Assembly (NCBI RefSeq): GCF_001695625.1
Contig: NZ_MBPN01000043.1
Coordinates: 1 to 39,783, forward strand
Source: Pseudomonas defluvii
GTDB lineage: Bacteria > Pseudomonadota > Gammaproteobacteria > Pseudomonadales > Pseudomonadaceae
Direction of reading: 5' to 3'
Length of the DNA stretch: 39,783 bases
Part shown: positions 18,990 through 26,959 of the stretch, one piece after another
Layout: every line of letters begins with the position of its first letter
How positions within the stretch are numbered: position 1 is the first letter of the stretch
Made by a program: the position numbers and the translations under genes
Notes under the pieces: generated by a model
Databases searched by the model: none
Seen by the model: only the letters and a program-made list of their open reading frames with translations
What the model was told of the DNA's origin: nothing

Positions 18990-20699
18990 TCAGCGCGGCT
19001 CCATATGGACGATCATCAATTGCACGGTTTCCTGCCCTCGGAACTCGTTGAGGTCGAGTTTGTAGGCCAGTTCCACCCAACGCACGGTAGGGTTGGGCCA
19101 GATATCCCGATCAATGCCAAAGGCAATACCGTCGAGCTTGACCGAGCCACACTCACTCTTGAGCACCACTTTCAGGTGGCGCTCACCCACCACCCGCTGC
19201 TCGACCAGTTGAAACACCCCGTGAAACAGCGGTTCAGGGAAGTGTTGCCCCCATGGACCGGCATGACGCAACGCCCGCGCCAGTTCCAGGTGAAACTCCT
19301 CAGCCGAAAGGCTGCCGTCGGACAACAACCGACCGGTCAGGTCTTCTTCACGCAATTGCCGACGCACTTCCTCATCAAAGGCCTGAGCGAACGCCGGAAA
19401 GTGTTCTGCCGGTAATGACAGACCGGCCGCCATCGCGTGGCCACCGAACTTGCTGATCAACTGAGGATGGCGAGCAGCTACCGCGTCCAGTGCATCGCGG
19501 ATATGGAACCCCGGCACCGAGCGGGCCGAGCCCTTGAGCATCCCCTCCCCGGCATCGGCAAAGGCGATGGTCGGGCGGTGGTAACGCTCCTTCAGTCGCG
19601 AGGCGAGAATACCGATGACGCCTTGGTGCCAGTCGGGCTCGAACAGGCATAGGCCGAACGGCATCGACTCCAGTGGCAAGTCCTTGAGCTGGGCCAGCGC
19701 CTCACGCTGCATGCCCTGCTCGATGGATTTGCGGTCCTGGTTCAACTCGTCAAGCTGGGCCGCCATTTCCTGCGCCTGGCCCGCATCCTCGCTGAGCAGG
19801 CATTCAATGCCCAGGCTCATGTCATCCAGACGCCCGGCCGCATTGAGCCGTGGGCCGAGAATGAACCCAAGGTCAGTCGAGGTAATACGCCGATGGTCAC
19901 GTCGGGCCACTTCCAGAATGGCCTTGAGCCCAGGCCGGGCCCGCCCGGCGCGGATGCGCTCCAGGCCCTGATGCACCAGAATGCGGTTGTTCGCATCCAG
20001 CGGCACAACGTCAGCGACGCTGCCCAGGGCCACCAGATCAAGCAGTTCGCCGATGTTCGGCTGCGGCCGGTTGGCGTAATGCCCGAGGCTGCGCAGCCGC
20101 GCCCGCAGCGCCATCAGCACATAGAAGATCACCCCTACCCCGGCCAATGCCTTGCTCGGGAAGGTGCAGCCCGGCTGGTTCGGGTTGACGATGGCATCCG
20201 CTGCCGGCAGTTCGTTGCCGGGCAAATGGTGATCGGTCACCAATACCTTGAGCCCGGCGGCCTTGGCTGCCGCCACGCCCTCGACACTGGAGATGCCGTT
20301 GTCCACGGTAATCAGCAACTGAGGCTGACGCTCCAGGGCTACTGCAACGATTTCCGGGGTCAGGCCGTAACCGAACTCGAAACGGTTGGGCACCAGGTAA
20401 TCGACGTGGGCCGCCCCCAGCAAACGCAAACCGAGCATGCCCACCGTGCTGGCGGTCGCGCCGTCGGCATCGAAGTCACCGACAATCAGAATACGCTGGC
20501 GCTGCTCCAGGGCTTCGACCAGCAGGTCGACCGCCGCATCAATACCCTTCATCTGCTGGTACGGCAACAGGCGCGCCAGGCTTTTATCCAGCTCGGCCTC
20601 GGACTGCACGCCACGCGCAGCGTACAAACGGGTCAACAGGGGTGGCAGATCGCCAAGGAAAGGCAACGTGGTCGGCAAGGGCCGCGGTTCGATACGCAT
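18990..20699 (-). CDS. recJ: RecJ, single-strand-specific 5'-3' exonuclease
   Basis: Repair and recombination exonuclease, 569 aa (E. coli 577). It has DHH-family motifs: GDFDADGATAST, VTDHHLPGNELP, and DHHA1 motif GGHAMAAGLSL, followed by the C-terminal OB-like region. I chose ATG at 20699 (MRIEPRPLPT); the frame is open further upstream, but the extra 42 residues are not RecJ-like. It lies 46 nt after yaeQ on the same strand. Confidence 0.95.
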   Translation of the reverse strand: MRIEPRPLPTTLPFLGDLPPLLTRLYAARGVQSEAELDKSLARLLPYQQMKGIDAAVDLLVEALEQRQRILIVGDFDADGATASTVGMLGLRLLGAAHVDYLVPNRFEFGYGLTPEIVAVALERQPQLLITVDNGISSVEGVAAAKAAGLKVLVTDHHLPGNELPAADAIVNPNQPGCTFPSKALAGVGVIFYVLMALRARLRSLGHYANRPQPNIGELLDLVALGSVADVVPLDANNRILVHQGLERIRAGRARPGLKAILEVARRDHRRITSTDLGFILGPRLNAAGRLDDMSLGIECLLSEDAGQAQEMAAQLDELNQDRKSIEQGMQREALAQLKDLPLESMPFGLCLFEPDWHQGVIGILASRLKERYHRPTIAFADAGEGMLKGSARSVPGFHIRDALDAVAARHPQLISKFGGHAMAAGLSLPAEHFPAFAQAFDEEVRRQLREEDLTGRLLSDGSLSAEEFHLELARALRHAGPWGQHFPEPLFHGVFQLVEQRVVGERHLKVVLKSECGSVKLDGIAFGIDRDIWPNPTVRWVELAYKLDLNEFRGQETVQLMIVHMEPR

Positions 20700-20745
20700 G
20701 GGGCTAAAAGGGCTTCTCTGGCATTCGGGAAAACGAAGGGTGGGC

Positions 20746-21288
20746 TCAGACGCGCTCGCCGAGCAGCCACTCCAACTGAACTTCATGCTGACCGCGATCA
20801 TCGGTGACGAAAATGGTCCCTTCACTGATCATCACGTCCCACTTGATTGCACGAGGCATGTCCGTGGCCAGCGTCTCCAGCACGTCCTGGGGCACCGCTG
20901 CGATGTTGACGTTCTTCAGCCCCTTGACCGCATCGACGACCTTGGTTTGCCAGACACGCAAGCTGCCATAGGCCAACAGGCTGGTGCGCTCTGTGCGTCG
21001 CGAGCACCAGGTCAGGCGATCGGCATCTGGCTGACCAACTTCAATCCAGTGCAGGACGCGATCATCCAGGCTCTTTTCCCAGAGTGCCGGCTCGTCGACG
21101 TCCGACAAGCCTCGGCCGAACGCCAACTGCTCGTTGTACCAGAAGGCATAAGCCAGCAGGCGTACGGCCATGCGCTCTTCGGTTTCCGAAGGATGGCGGG
21201 CGATGGTCTGCTTGACGCTTTCATACACACCGCGATCGAGGTCAGTAAGATTCAGTTCAAACTTGTAGGTAGTGGACGGCTGGGCCAT
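20746..21288 (-). CDS. yaeQ: YaeQ family protein
   Basis: A 180-aa protein of the YaeQ family, a compact PD-(D/E)XK-like fold of unknown biochemical role, reported to affect haemolysin transcription in older work. Family features: the opening TTYKFELNLTDLDRGVYE, the EERMAVRLLAYAFWY helix and the end motif IFVTDDRGQHEVQLEWLLG. The full length fits the family (about 180 aa). It sits upstream of recJ, probably co-transcribed. Confidence 0.92.
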   Translation of the reverse strand: MAQPSTTYKFELNLTDLDRGVYESVKQTIARHPSETEERMAVRLLAYAFWYNEQLAFGRGLSDVDEPALWEKSLDDRVLHWIEVGQPDADRLTWCSRRTERTSLLAYGSLRVWQTKVVDAVKGLKNVNIAAVPQDVLETLATDMPRAIKWDVMISEGTIFVTDDRGQHEVQLEWLLGERV

Positions 21289-21363
21289 GAACGGGCTTCT
21301 TGCGAAAAAAGAAAGTCGCCCAGTCTAACCGATCTCGACACCCAGTCCCTTACAAACCTGCGC

Positions 21364-21410
21364 CAGAGCAGTATCTGTCGTCGCACAGCTGTGATAAAAA
21401 CAGTGCTCTG
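21364..21410 (+). promoter_or_regulatory. inverted repeats upstream of the CoA-transferase gene
   Basis: Seven-base arms CAGAGCA and TGCTCTG enclose a perfect 10-bp palindrome CACAGCTGTG (21384-21393), followed by the AT-rich GATAAAAA. The set lies in the divergent yaeQ/CoA-transferase gap, 20-70 nt before the start. Possible regulator site and -10 region; not matched to a known motif. Confidence 0.3.
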
Positions 21411-21431
21411 CCCAGTTGCAACGGATGCCTA

Positions 21432-22631
21432 ATGTCTACGCCCAGCAAACCACTCGCCGGCTTGAAAGTCATCGAACTTGGCACCCTGATCGCCGGCCCC
21501 TTTGCCTCGCGTATCTGCGCCGAGTTCGGCGCCGAGGTGATCAAGGTCGAGTCCCCGGATGGCGGCGACCCGTTACGCAAATGGCGCAAGCTGTATGAAG
21601 GAACTTCGCTGTGGTGGTTCGTGCAGGCACGCAACAAGAAGTCGCTGACACTGAACCTGAAACACCCCGAAGGCCTGGGCATCCTCAAGCAGTTGCTCAG
21701 CGACGCAGACATCCTGATCGAGAACTTCCGCCCCGGCGTATTGGAAAAGCTCGGGCTGGGCTGGGACACCCTGCATGCACTAAACCCGAAACTGGTCATG
21801 GTGCGGCTTTCCGGCTTCGGTCAGACCGGCCCGATGAAAGACCAACCCGGCTTCGGTGCCGTCGGCGAGTCCATGGGCGGGCTGCGCTACATCACCGGTT
21901 TCGAGGACCGCCCGCCTGTACGCACCGGCATCTCCATCGGCGACTCCATCGCCGCCTTGTGGGGTGTGATTGGCGCACTGATGGCCCTGCGTCATCGCGA
22001 AGTCAATGGCGGCCAGGGCCAAGTGGTCGACGTTGCTCTGTATGAAGCCATCTTTGCCATGATGGAAAGCATGGTCCCGGAGTTCGACGTGTTCGGTTTC
22101 ATTCGTGAACGCACCGGCAACATCATGCCCGGCATCACACCGTCATCGATCCATACCAGTGCCGACGGCAAGCACGTGCAGATCGGCGCCAATGGCGATG
22201 CGATCTTCAAGCGCTTCATGCACGCGATTGGGCGCGACGACCTGGCCGACGATCCGGCACTGGCCAGCAACGATGGCCGCGACCTGCGCCGTGACGAACT
22301 CTATGGGGTGATCGACCGCTGGGCCCAGAGCCTGCCACTGGACGCCCTGATGCAGACGCTGAACGACGCACAAGTGCCTGCCAGCCGCATCTACTCTGCC
22401 GAAGACATGTTCAGCGACCCTCAATTCCTCGCTCGCGAGATGTTCCTCCAGGCCAGGCTGCCCGATGGCAAGCCCTTCAAGATGCCTGGCATCGTGCCCA
22501 AACTGTCCGAAACGCCCGGCTCAAGCGATTGGGTGGGGCCCGAGCTGGGCGCCCATACCGATGCCCTGCTGAAGGACCTGGGCTATGACCCAAAGGCAGT
22601 CGCCCGCCTGCGCGAGCAGGGCGCGGTCTGA
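21432..22631 (+). CDS. CaiB/BaiF class III CoA-transferase
   Basis: Moves CoA between a CoA thioester and a free carboxylic acid, via an aspartyl intermediate in this family. The 399-aa protein opens PLAGLKVIELGTLIAGPFAS, with the GAEVIKVESPDGGDPLR motif and a candidate catalytic Asp in GISIGDSIAALWG. I chose ATG at 21432 (MSTPSKPLAG); the frame is open to 21300, but the extra part is basic and unrelated. Ribosome binding is weak (only CGGA). Neighbours do not reveal the acid substrate. The next gene starts about 20 nt downstream. Confidence 0.92.
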   Translation: MSTPSKPLAGLKVIELGTLIAGPFASRICAEFGAEVIKVESPDGGDPLRKWRKLYEGTSLWWFVQARNKKSLTLNLKHPEGLGILKQLLSDADILIENFRPGVLEKLGLGWDTLHALNPKLVMVRLSGFGQTGPMKDQPGFGAVGESMGGLRYITGFEDRPPVRTGISIGDSIAALWGVIGALMALRHREVNGGQGQVVDVALYEAIFAMMESMVPEFDVFGFIRERTGNIMPGITPSSIHTSADGKHVQIGANGDAIFKRFMHAIGRDDLADDPALASNDGRDLRRDELYGVIDRWAQSLPLDALMQTLNDAQVPASRIYSAEDMFSDPQFLAREMFLQARLPDGKPFKMPGIVPKLSETPGSSDWVGPELGAHTDALLKDLGYDPKAVARLREQGAV

Positions 22632-22651
22632 ACAGGGCGCGCAAACGGAGC

Positions 22652-23530
22652 ATGCTCGGCGCTGTGCTGGGCATACTGCTCGGCATTGCCCTGCCGACTT
22701 CCGCCTCGGCCAAGGAAACGCTGACTTGGCTGCTGCGCGACCTTCCGCCACTGACAATCTTTGAAGGCCCACAGAAAGGCCAGGGTGTGGTCGACCTGTT
22801 ACTCAAAGAGCTGATCGCCAATATGCCCGAGTACGATCACAGTATCGTCAGGGTGAACCGCGCACGTGCCCTGCAAATGCTGCAATCGCCGACCTTCACC
22901 TGCGACCCGACGTTGATCTGGACACCTGAACGCGACCGCTATGTGACGTATTCAATCCCGAACCTCGGCGCATTGAGTAACGGCTTGGTCGTGCGCAAAC
23001 AGGACGCCTCGCTGATCACGCCGTTTCTCAAGGATGGCAAGGTCGACCTGGAAGCGCTGCTTGCCAGTCGCTTGCTCAAACTCGGAATCGTCGCCGAACG
23101 CAGCTACGGCCCGGTCATCGATGACATGTTGAAAGCCGCGCCTCAGGAGACCCTGAGTCGACACTATGGCAACGATGCCGTGACCAACCTGCTGCAGATG
23201 CAACATCTAGGGCGCCTGCACCTGTTACTGGGCTATCTGCCGGAAATCCGCTACCTGAGCAAACAGCAGCAACTGAACGCGGACCACCTGACGGTATACC
23301 CGCTCAAAAGCCTCCCACGCTATCAGTTCACCCACGTCGGCTGTTCAGATACCCCGCAAGGTAACGAAGCCATCAAGCACATTGATCAGTTGCTGCAGTC
23401 ACTGCGTCAGGACCTGATGCCAACAGCCTATGCCCGCTGGCTGGATCCGGAGCTGCGCGACAGCTACCTGAATGACGCCCGGCACTTTTTCGATCAGCGG
23501 GCAGCAGACGCTGCGGCGCAGACGCCTTGA
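22652..23530 (+). CDS. periplasmic solute-binding-like protein (SBP family 3-like)
   Basis: A 292-aa secreted protein resembling amino-acid-type periplasmic binding proteins, close to the TIGR02285 group as I recall it. A hydrophobic leader (MLGAVLGILLGIALP) ends near ASA-KET. The ATG at 22652 has GGAG only one base away and lacks a basic n-region; six codons upstream, an in-frame CTG at 22628 overlaps the previous stop (CTGA) and would add NRARKRS, giving a conventional signal peptide. No permease or ATPase is nearby, so it may act as a sensor or orphan binding protein. Its 3' end overlaps the convergent receiver gene by 37 nt. Confidence 0.75.
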   Translation: MLGAVLGILLGIALPTSASAKETLTWLLRDLPPLTIFEGPQKGQGVVDLLLKELIANMPEYDHSIVRVNRARALQMLQSPTFTCDPTLIWTPERDRYVTYSIPNLGALSNGLVVRKQDASLITPFLKDGKVDLEALLASRLLKLGIVAERSYGPVIDDMLKAAPQETLSRHYGNDAVTNLLQMQHLGRLHLLLGYLPEIRYLSKQQQLNADHLTVYPLKSLPRYQFTHVGCSDTPQGNEAIKHIDQLLQSLRQDLMPTAYARWLDPELRDSYLNDARHFFDQRAADAAAQTP

Positions 23531-23955
23531 GTCGACATGAGCGACTGGGGCCGTGCGCCGGCACATGAATACCCTTCACGGTAGCGACGCAACTGCTGGT
23601 CCAGCGCCGGCACCGTAACAGGCCATGGCAGGCCACCCAACACCCATACCCCTTGCGCGCGCGCCCTGGCGCAGAGGCTGTTGGGTGACGTGGGATCTAC
23701 CTCACCGACAACGAGCAGCGCCCTGACGCCTGAGTGATCGAGCAGGTACGCCAGCAATGCCTCACTCGCCTGCTCAGACATGGCGTCATCGCAGATCAAC
23801 AGGTCGACCTGCTTGCAACGCGTCAGTACGTCCATGGCTGATGCCAGGGTATCAGCAGTGAGCACGTTGAACACCCCATTGGCGTTGAGCATTTGATGCA
23901 ATGCCATCAGCTGAAAGGGCTGCTCTTGAAGCACCAGTACATTAAGGGTTTGCAT
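23494..23955 (-). CDS. degenerate response-regulator receiver protein
   Basis: A 153-aa stand-alone receiver-like protein. The beta1 strand reads NVLVLQEQPFQLMALHQML, where the usual acidic pair DD is Q10-E11. D56 (in LLICDDAM) sits at the phospho-acceptor position. The Thr/Ser after beta4 is missing (LLVVGEVD) and the conserved Lys after beta5 is replaced (VLGGLPWPV). Metal-dependent phosphorylation is therefore doubtful; it may act by protein contact alone. AGGAAAA lies six bases before ATG. There is no output domain and no adjacent kinase. Confidence 0.75.
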   Translation of the reverse strand: MQTLNVLVLQEQPFQLMALHQMLNANGVFNVLTADTLASAMDVLTRCKQVDLLICDDAMSEQASEALLAYLLDHSGVRALLVVGEVDPTSPNSLCARARAQGVWVLGGLPWPVTVPALDQQLRRYREGYSCAGARPQSLMSTQGVCAAASAAR

Positions 23956-24093
23956 GGCGGTTTTCCTGTAGCAGGCGTGATCGGTCGAACACGCGGGTAC
24001 ACTCTAGAAAACCCCTCACAGACATCCCATAGGACAATTCCGAAACGCTGCCGGGATAAGTCCACAATCAACTCACCATAAACGCGAGCGAAA

Positions 24094-24119
24094 AAAAACC
24101 CGTCAAATGACGGGTTTTT
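24094..24119. terminator. bidirectional intrinsic terminator after thrC
   Basis: Stem CCCGTCA/TGACGGG flanked by A-tract and T-tract on both sides, 20 nt after the thrC stop. It can end transcription on either strand, and separates thrC from the receiver gene promoter. Confidence 0.9.
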
Positions 24120-24138
24120 CTCTTCTCGGATCAGCCGA

Positions 24139-25548
24139 TTACAGCGGCTTGCCGCGATTGCCATGCTGGCTGACGAAAGCTTGTACAGCCTTCAGGTCAT
24201 TCGCCAACACCGTGCATTTCTCTTCACGGCTGAACAGATCGGCCAGGTGAGCCGGCAGCTCAAGTGCCTTGCCAACACCCGCCTTCTCGACCGCTTCCGG
24301 GAACTTGACCGGGTGCGCTGTGCCCAGCACCACCATCGGAGTGTCCAGGCTACGACGGCACTCACGAGCGGCTTTGACGCCGATGGCGGTGTGCGGGTCG
24401 AGCACTTCGCCGGTCTGGGCAAAGACATCAGCGATGGTCTCGCAGGTTTGCGCGTCGTCGACCGCCAACGAGTCGAACAGCTTGCGCGCTTCGGTCCAGC
24501 GATCCTGCTCGACGCTGAAACCGCCGCCCTGCTTGAAGTTGTCCATCAACTCAGCGATGGCCGCACCGTTACGCCCATGCAGGTCGAACAGCAGACGCTC
24601 GAAGTTCGACGAGACCATGATGTCCATCGACGGCGACAGGGTCGCGTGCAGGGTTTCCTTGACGTACTGATTACCGCTCATGAAGCGGTGCAGGATGTCG
24701 TTGCGGTTGGTCGCGACGATCAGTTGGCTGATCGGCAGGCCCATGTTACGTGCCAGGTAGCCGGCGAAGATGTCACCGAAGTTACCGGTTGGCACCGAGA
24801 AGGCAACCGAACGCGCCGGGCCACCCAACTGCAGGGCAGCGTGGAAGTAGTAGACGATCTGGGCCATGATCCGCGCCCAGTTGATCGAGTTCACGGCCAC
24901 CAGGCGCGTGCCCTTGAGGAAGCCCTGGTCAGCGAAGCTGGCCTTGACCATTTCCTGGCAGTCATCGAAGTTACCTTCGATGGCGATGTTGTGGATGTTC
25001 TCACCGAAGATGGTTGTCATCTGGCGGCGCTGAACCTCGGAAACACGCTGGTGCGGGTGCAGGATGAAGATATCGACGTTGTCGCAACGGCGGCAACCTT
25101 CGATAGCAGCCGAGCCGGTGTCGCCGCTGGTAGCGCCAATAATCACCACGCGCTCGCCGCGCTTGACCAGAACATGGTCAAGCAGGCGACCCAGCAGTTG
25201 CAGGGCGAAATCCTTGAATGCCAGGGTCGGGCCGTGGAACAGTTCAAGCACCCACTCGTTGCTGTTCAGCTGACGCAGTGGAGCAACGGCTGCGTGGGCG
25301 AACTCACCGTAGGTTTCTTCGAGAATCTTCTTGAAATCGGCATCGGCAATGCTGCCGGTGACGAACGGGCGCATCACTCGGAATGCCAGTTCGTGGTACG
25401 GCAGACCAGCCCAGGAAGCGATCTCTTCCTGGGTGAAGCGTGGCAGGTTCTCAGGCACGTACAGGCCGCCATCGCTGGCGAGACCTGCCAGCAACACGTC
25501 TTCAAAATTCAGGGCCGGTGCCTGGCCGCGGGTACTGATGTAACGCAT
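24139..25548 (-). CDS. thrC: threonine synthase
   Basis: PLP enzyme converting O-phosphohomoserine to threonine, the last step of the pathway. At 469 aa it has the opening MRYISTRGQAPALNFEDVLL, PLP lysine K112 in LAFKDFALQ, and the phosphate-binding ATSGDTGSAA loop. GAGG lies about nine bases before ATG, and it starts 27 nt after hom on the same strand. A strong terminator follows. Confidence 0.97.
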   Translation of the reverse strand: MRYISTRGQAPALNFEDVLLAGLASDGGLYVPENLPRFTQEEIASWAGLPYHELAFRVMRPFVTGSIADADFKKILEETYGEFAHAAVAPLRQLNSNEWVLELFHGPTLAFKDFALQLLGRLLDHVLVKRGERVVIIGATSGDTGSAAIEGCRRCDNVDIFILHPHQRVSEVQRRQMTTIFGENIHNIAIEGNFDDCQEMVKASFADQGFLKGTRLVAVNSINWARIMAQIVYYFHAALQLGGPARSVAFSVPTGNFGDIFAGYLARNMGLPISQLIVATNRNDILHRFMSGNQYVKETLHATLSPSMDIMVSSNFERLLFDLHGRNGAAIAELMDNFKQGGGFSVEQDRWTEARKLFDSLAVDDAQTCETIADVFAQTGEVLDPHTAIGVKAARECRRSLDTPMVVLGTAHPVKFPEAVEKAGVGKALELPAHLADLFSREEKCTVLANDLKAVQAFVSQHGNRGKPL

Positions 25549-25575
25549 GACCTATTCCTCTAACGCAAAGACTGC

Positions 25576-26880
25576 TCAGTTCAGTTGTTCGACGCGAATA
25601 CGCACCACGTTGCCCACGACATCCTGCAGGGCTTCCAGCGCGGTGATGGCGTCGTTCATACGCTGCTCGAGCACTCGGTGAGTCAGCAGGATCATCGGTA
25701 CCAGGCCGTCGTGTTCCTCGACTTCCTTCTGCATGATCGATTCGATATTGATACCGCGCTCCGAAAGGATGCTCGCCACCTGGGCCAGCACGCCCGGATG
25801 ATCCTTGGCCTGAATACGCAAGTAGTAAGCACTTTCGCAGGCTTCGATTGGCAGAATCGGGTGAGCAGACAGCGAGTCTGGCTGGAACGCCAGGTGCGGC
25901 ACACGGTTTTCCGGGTCCGAGGTCATGGCACGAACCACGTCCACCAGGTCGGCAATAACCGAGGAGGCGGTCGGCTCCATGCCGGCACCCGCGCCGTAGA
26001 ACAAGGTCGAACCCGACGCATCGCCATTGACCATCACAGCGTTCATCACGCCGTTGACATTGGCGATCAGGCGGTCCGACGGAATCAGGGTCGGATGGAC
26101 GCGCAGCTCGATACCATTGGCAGTGCTGCGGGCCACGCCCAGGTGCTTGATGCGATAGCCCAGTGCCTCGGCGTAGTTGACGTCAGCCGTGGTCAACTTG
26201 GTGATGCCTTCGGTATAGGCCTTGTCGAACTGCAGCGGAATACCAAAGGCGATGGACGCCAGAATGGTCAGCTTGTGCGCCGCGTCGATACCTTCGACGT
26301 CGAAGGTCGGATCGGCTTCGGCGTAGCCCAATGCCTGGGCTTCGGCCAGCACATCAGGGAATGCACGGCCTTTCTCGCGCATTTCGGTGAGGATGAAGTT
26401 ACCGGTGCCGTTGATGATCCCGGCAACCCAGTTGATGCGGTTGGCCGAGAGGCCTTCGCGAATCGCCTTGATCACCGGAATGCCGCCTGCAACGGCAGCT
26501 TCGAAGGCGACGATAACGCCCTTCTCGCGGGCCTTGGCGAAAATTTCGTTGCCATGCACTGCGATCAGCGCCTTGTTCGCAGTGACCACGTGCTTGCCAT
26601 TCTCGATGGCCTTGAGCACCAGATCGCGGGCGATGGTGTAACCGCCGATCAACTCGATGACGATATCAATCTCAGGGTTGCTCGCGACCTCGAACACGTC
26701 AGCGGTAATGGGGGTACCGGTAATCTGGCAATTCGGGTTTTGCGAACGCATGGCAATTTGTGCCACTTCGATTCCACGCCCGGCGCGGCGGGCAATCTCC
26801 TCGGCGTTACGCTGAAGTACATTGAAGGTACCGCCACCGACGGTCCCCAACCCACAGATGCCTACTTTGACCGGTTTCAC
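25576..26880 (-). CDS. hom: homoserine dehydrogenase
   Basis: NAD(P)-dependent reduction of aspartate semialdehyde to homoserine, shared by threonine and methionine synthesis. The 434-aa protein has an N-terminal Rossmann motif GLGTVGG (residues 10-16), a catalytic middle region, and a C-terminal ACT domain (about 350-425; AYYLRIQAKDHPGVLAQVAS) for threonine feedback. The start codon is GTG with GGGGAG eight bases upstream. It is separated from dsbC by 79 nt containing two hairpins that share complementary arms, a possible attenuator. Confidence 0.97.
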   Translation of the reverse strand: MKPVKVGICGLGTVGGGTFNVLQRNAEEIARRAGRGIEVAQIAMRSQNPNCQITGTPITADVFEVASNPEIDIVIELIGGYTIARDLVLKAIENGKHVVTANKALIAVHGNEIFAKAREKGVIVAFEAAVAGGIPVIKAIREGLSANRINWVAGIINGTGNFILTEMREKGRAFPDVLAEAQALGYAEADPTFDVEGIDAAHKLTILASIAFGIPLQFDKAYTEGITKLTTADVNYAEALGYRIKHLGVARSTANGIELRVHPTLIPSDRLIANVNGVMNAVMVNGDASGSTLFYGAGAGMEPTASSVIADLVDVVRAMTSDPENRVPHLAFQPDSLSAHPILPIEACESAYYLRIQAKDHPGVLAQVASILSERGINIESIMQKEVEEHDGLVPMILLTHRVLEQRMNDAITALEALQDVVGNVVRIRVEQLN

Positions 26881-26897
26881 TGTGAACTCCCCATTAA

Positions 26898-26920
26898 ACG
26901 ACCGGCATGAGGCCGGTCGT
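26898..26920 (-). promoter_or_regulatory. hairpin just upstream of hom
   Basis: Nine-base-pair stem ACGACCGGC/GCCGGTCGT with a 5-nt loop, followed on the minus strand by TTTAAT and then the hom ribosome site. It resembles a weak intrinsic terminator. Its first arm (ACGACC) can also pair with the second arm (GGTCGT) of the hairpin at 26928-26948. Confidence 0.55.
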
Positions 26921-26927
26921 GAAAACA

Positions 26928-26948
26928 GCCACGACCTCAGGTCGCGGC
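26928..26948 (-). terminator. hairpin after dsbC, probable terminator
   Basis: Ten-pair stem (GCCGCGACCT with AGGTCGTGGC, one G-U pair) directly followed on the minus strand by TGTTTTC, 11 nt after the dsbC stop. A plausible dsbC terminator; together with the next hairpin it forms an attenuator-like array before hom. Confidence 0.55.
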
Positions 26949-26959
26949 TCGCGATTGAA

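Noticed and set aside
24163..26910. Long plus-strand open frames opposite thrC (466 codons) and hom (441 codons)
   Set aside because: Same antisense artefact of strong third-position GC bias; no domain or start signal supports them.
26885..26915. Tiny frames (ATG CCG GTC GTT stop, and ATG GGG AGT TCA CAG stop) in the hom leader
   Set aside because: Four or five codons with no threonine or isoleucine; the second is made from the hom ribosome site itself. Chance is the simplest explanation.
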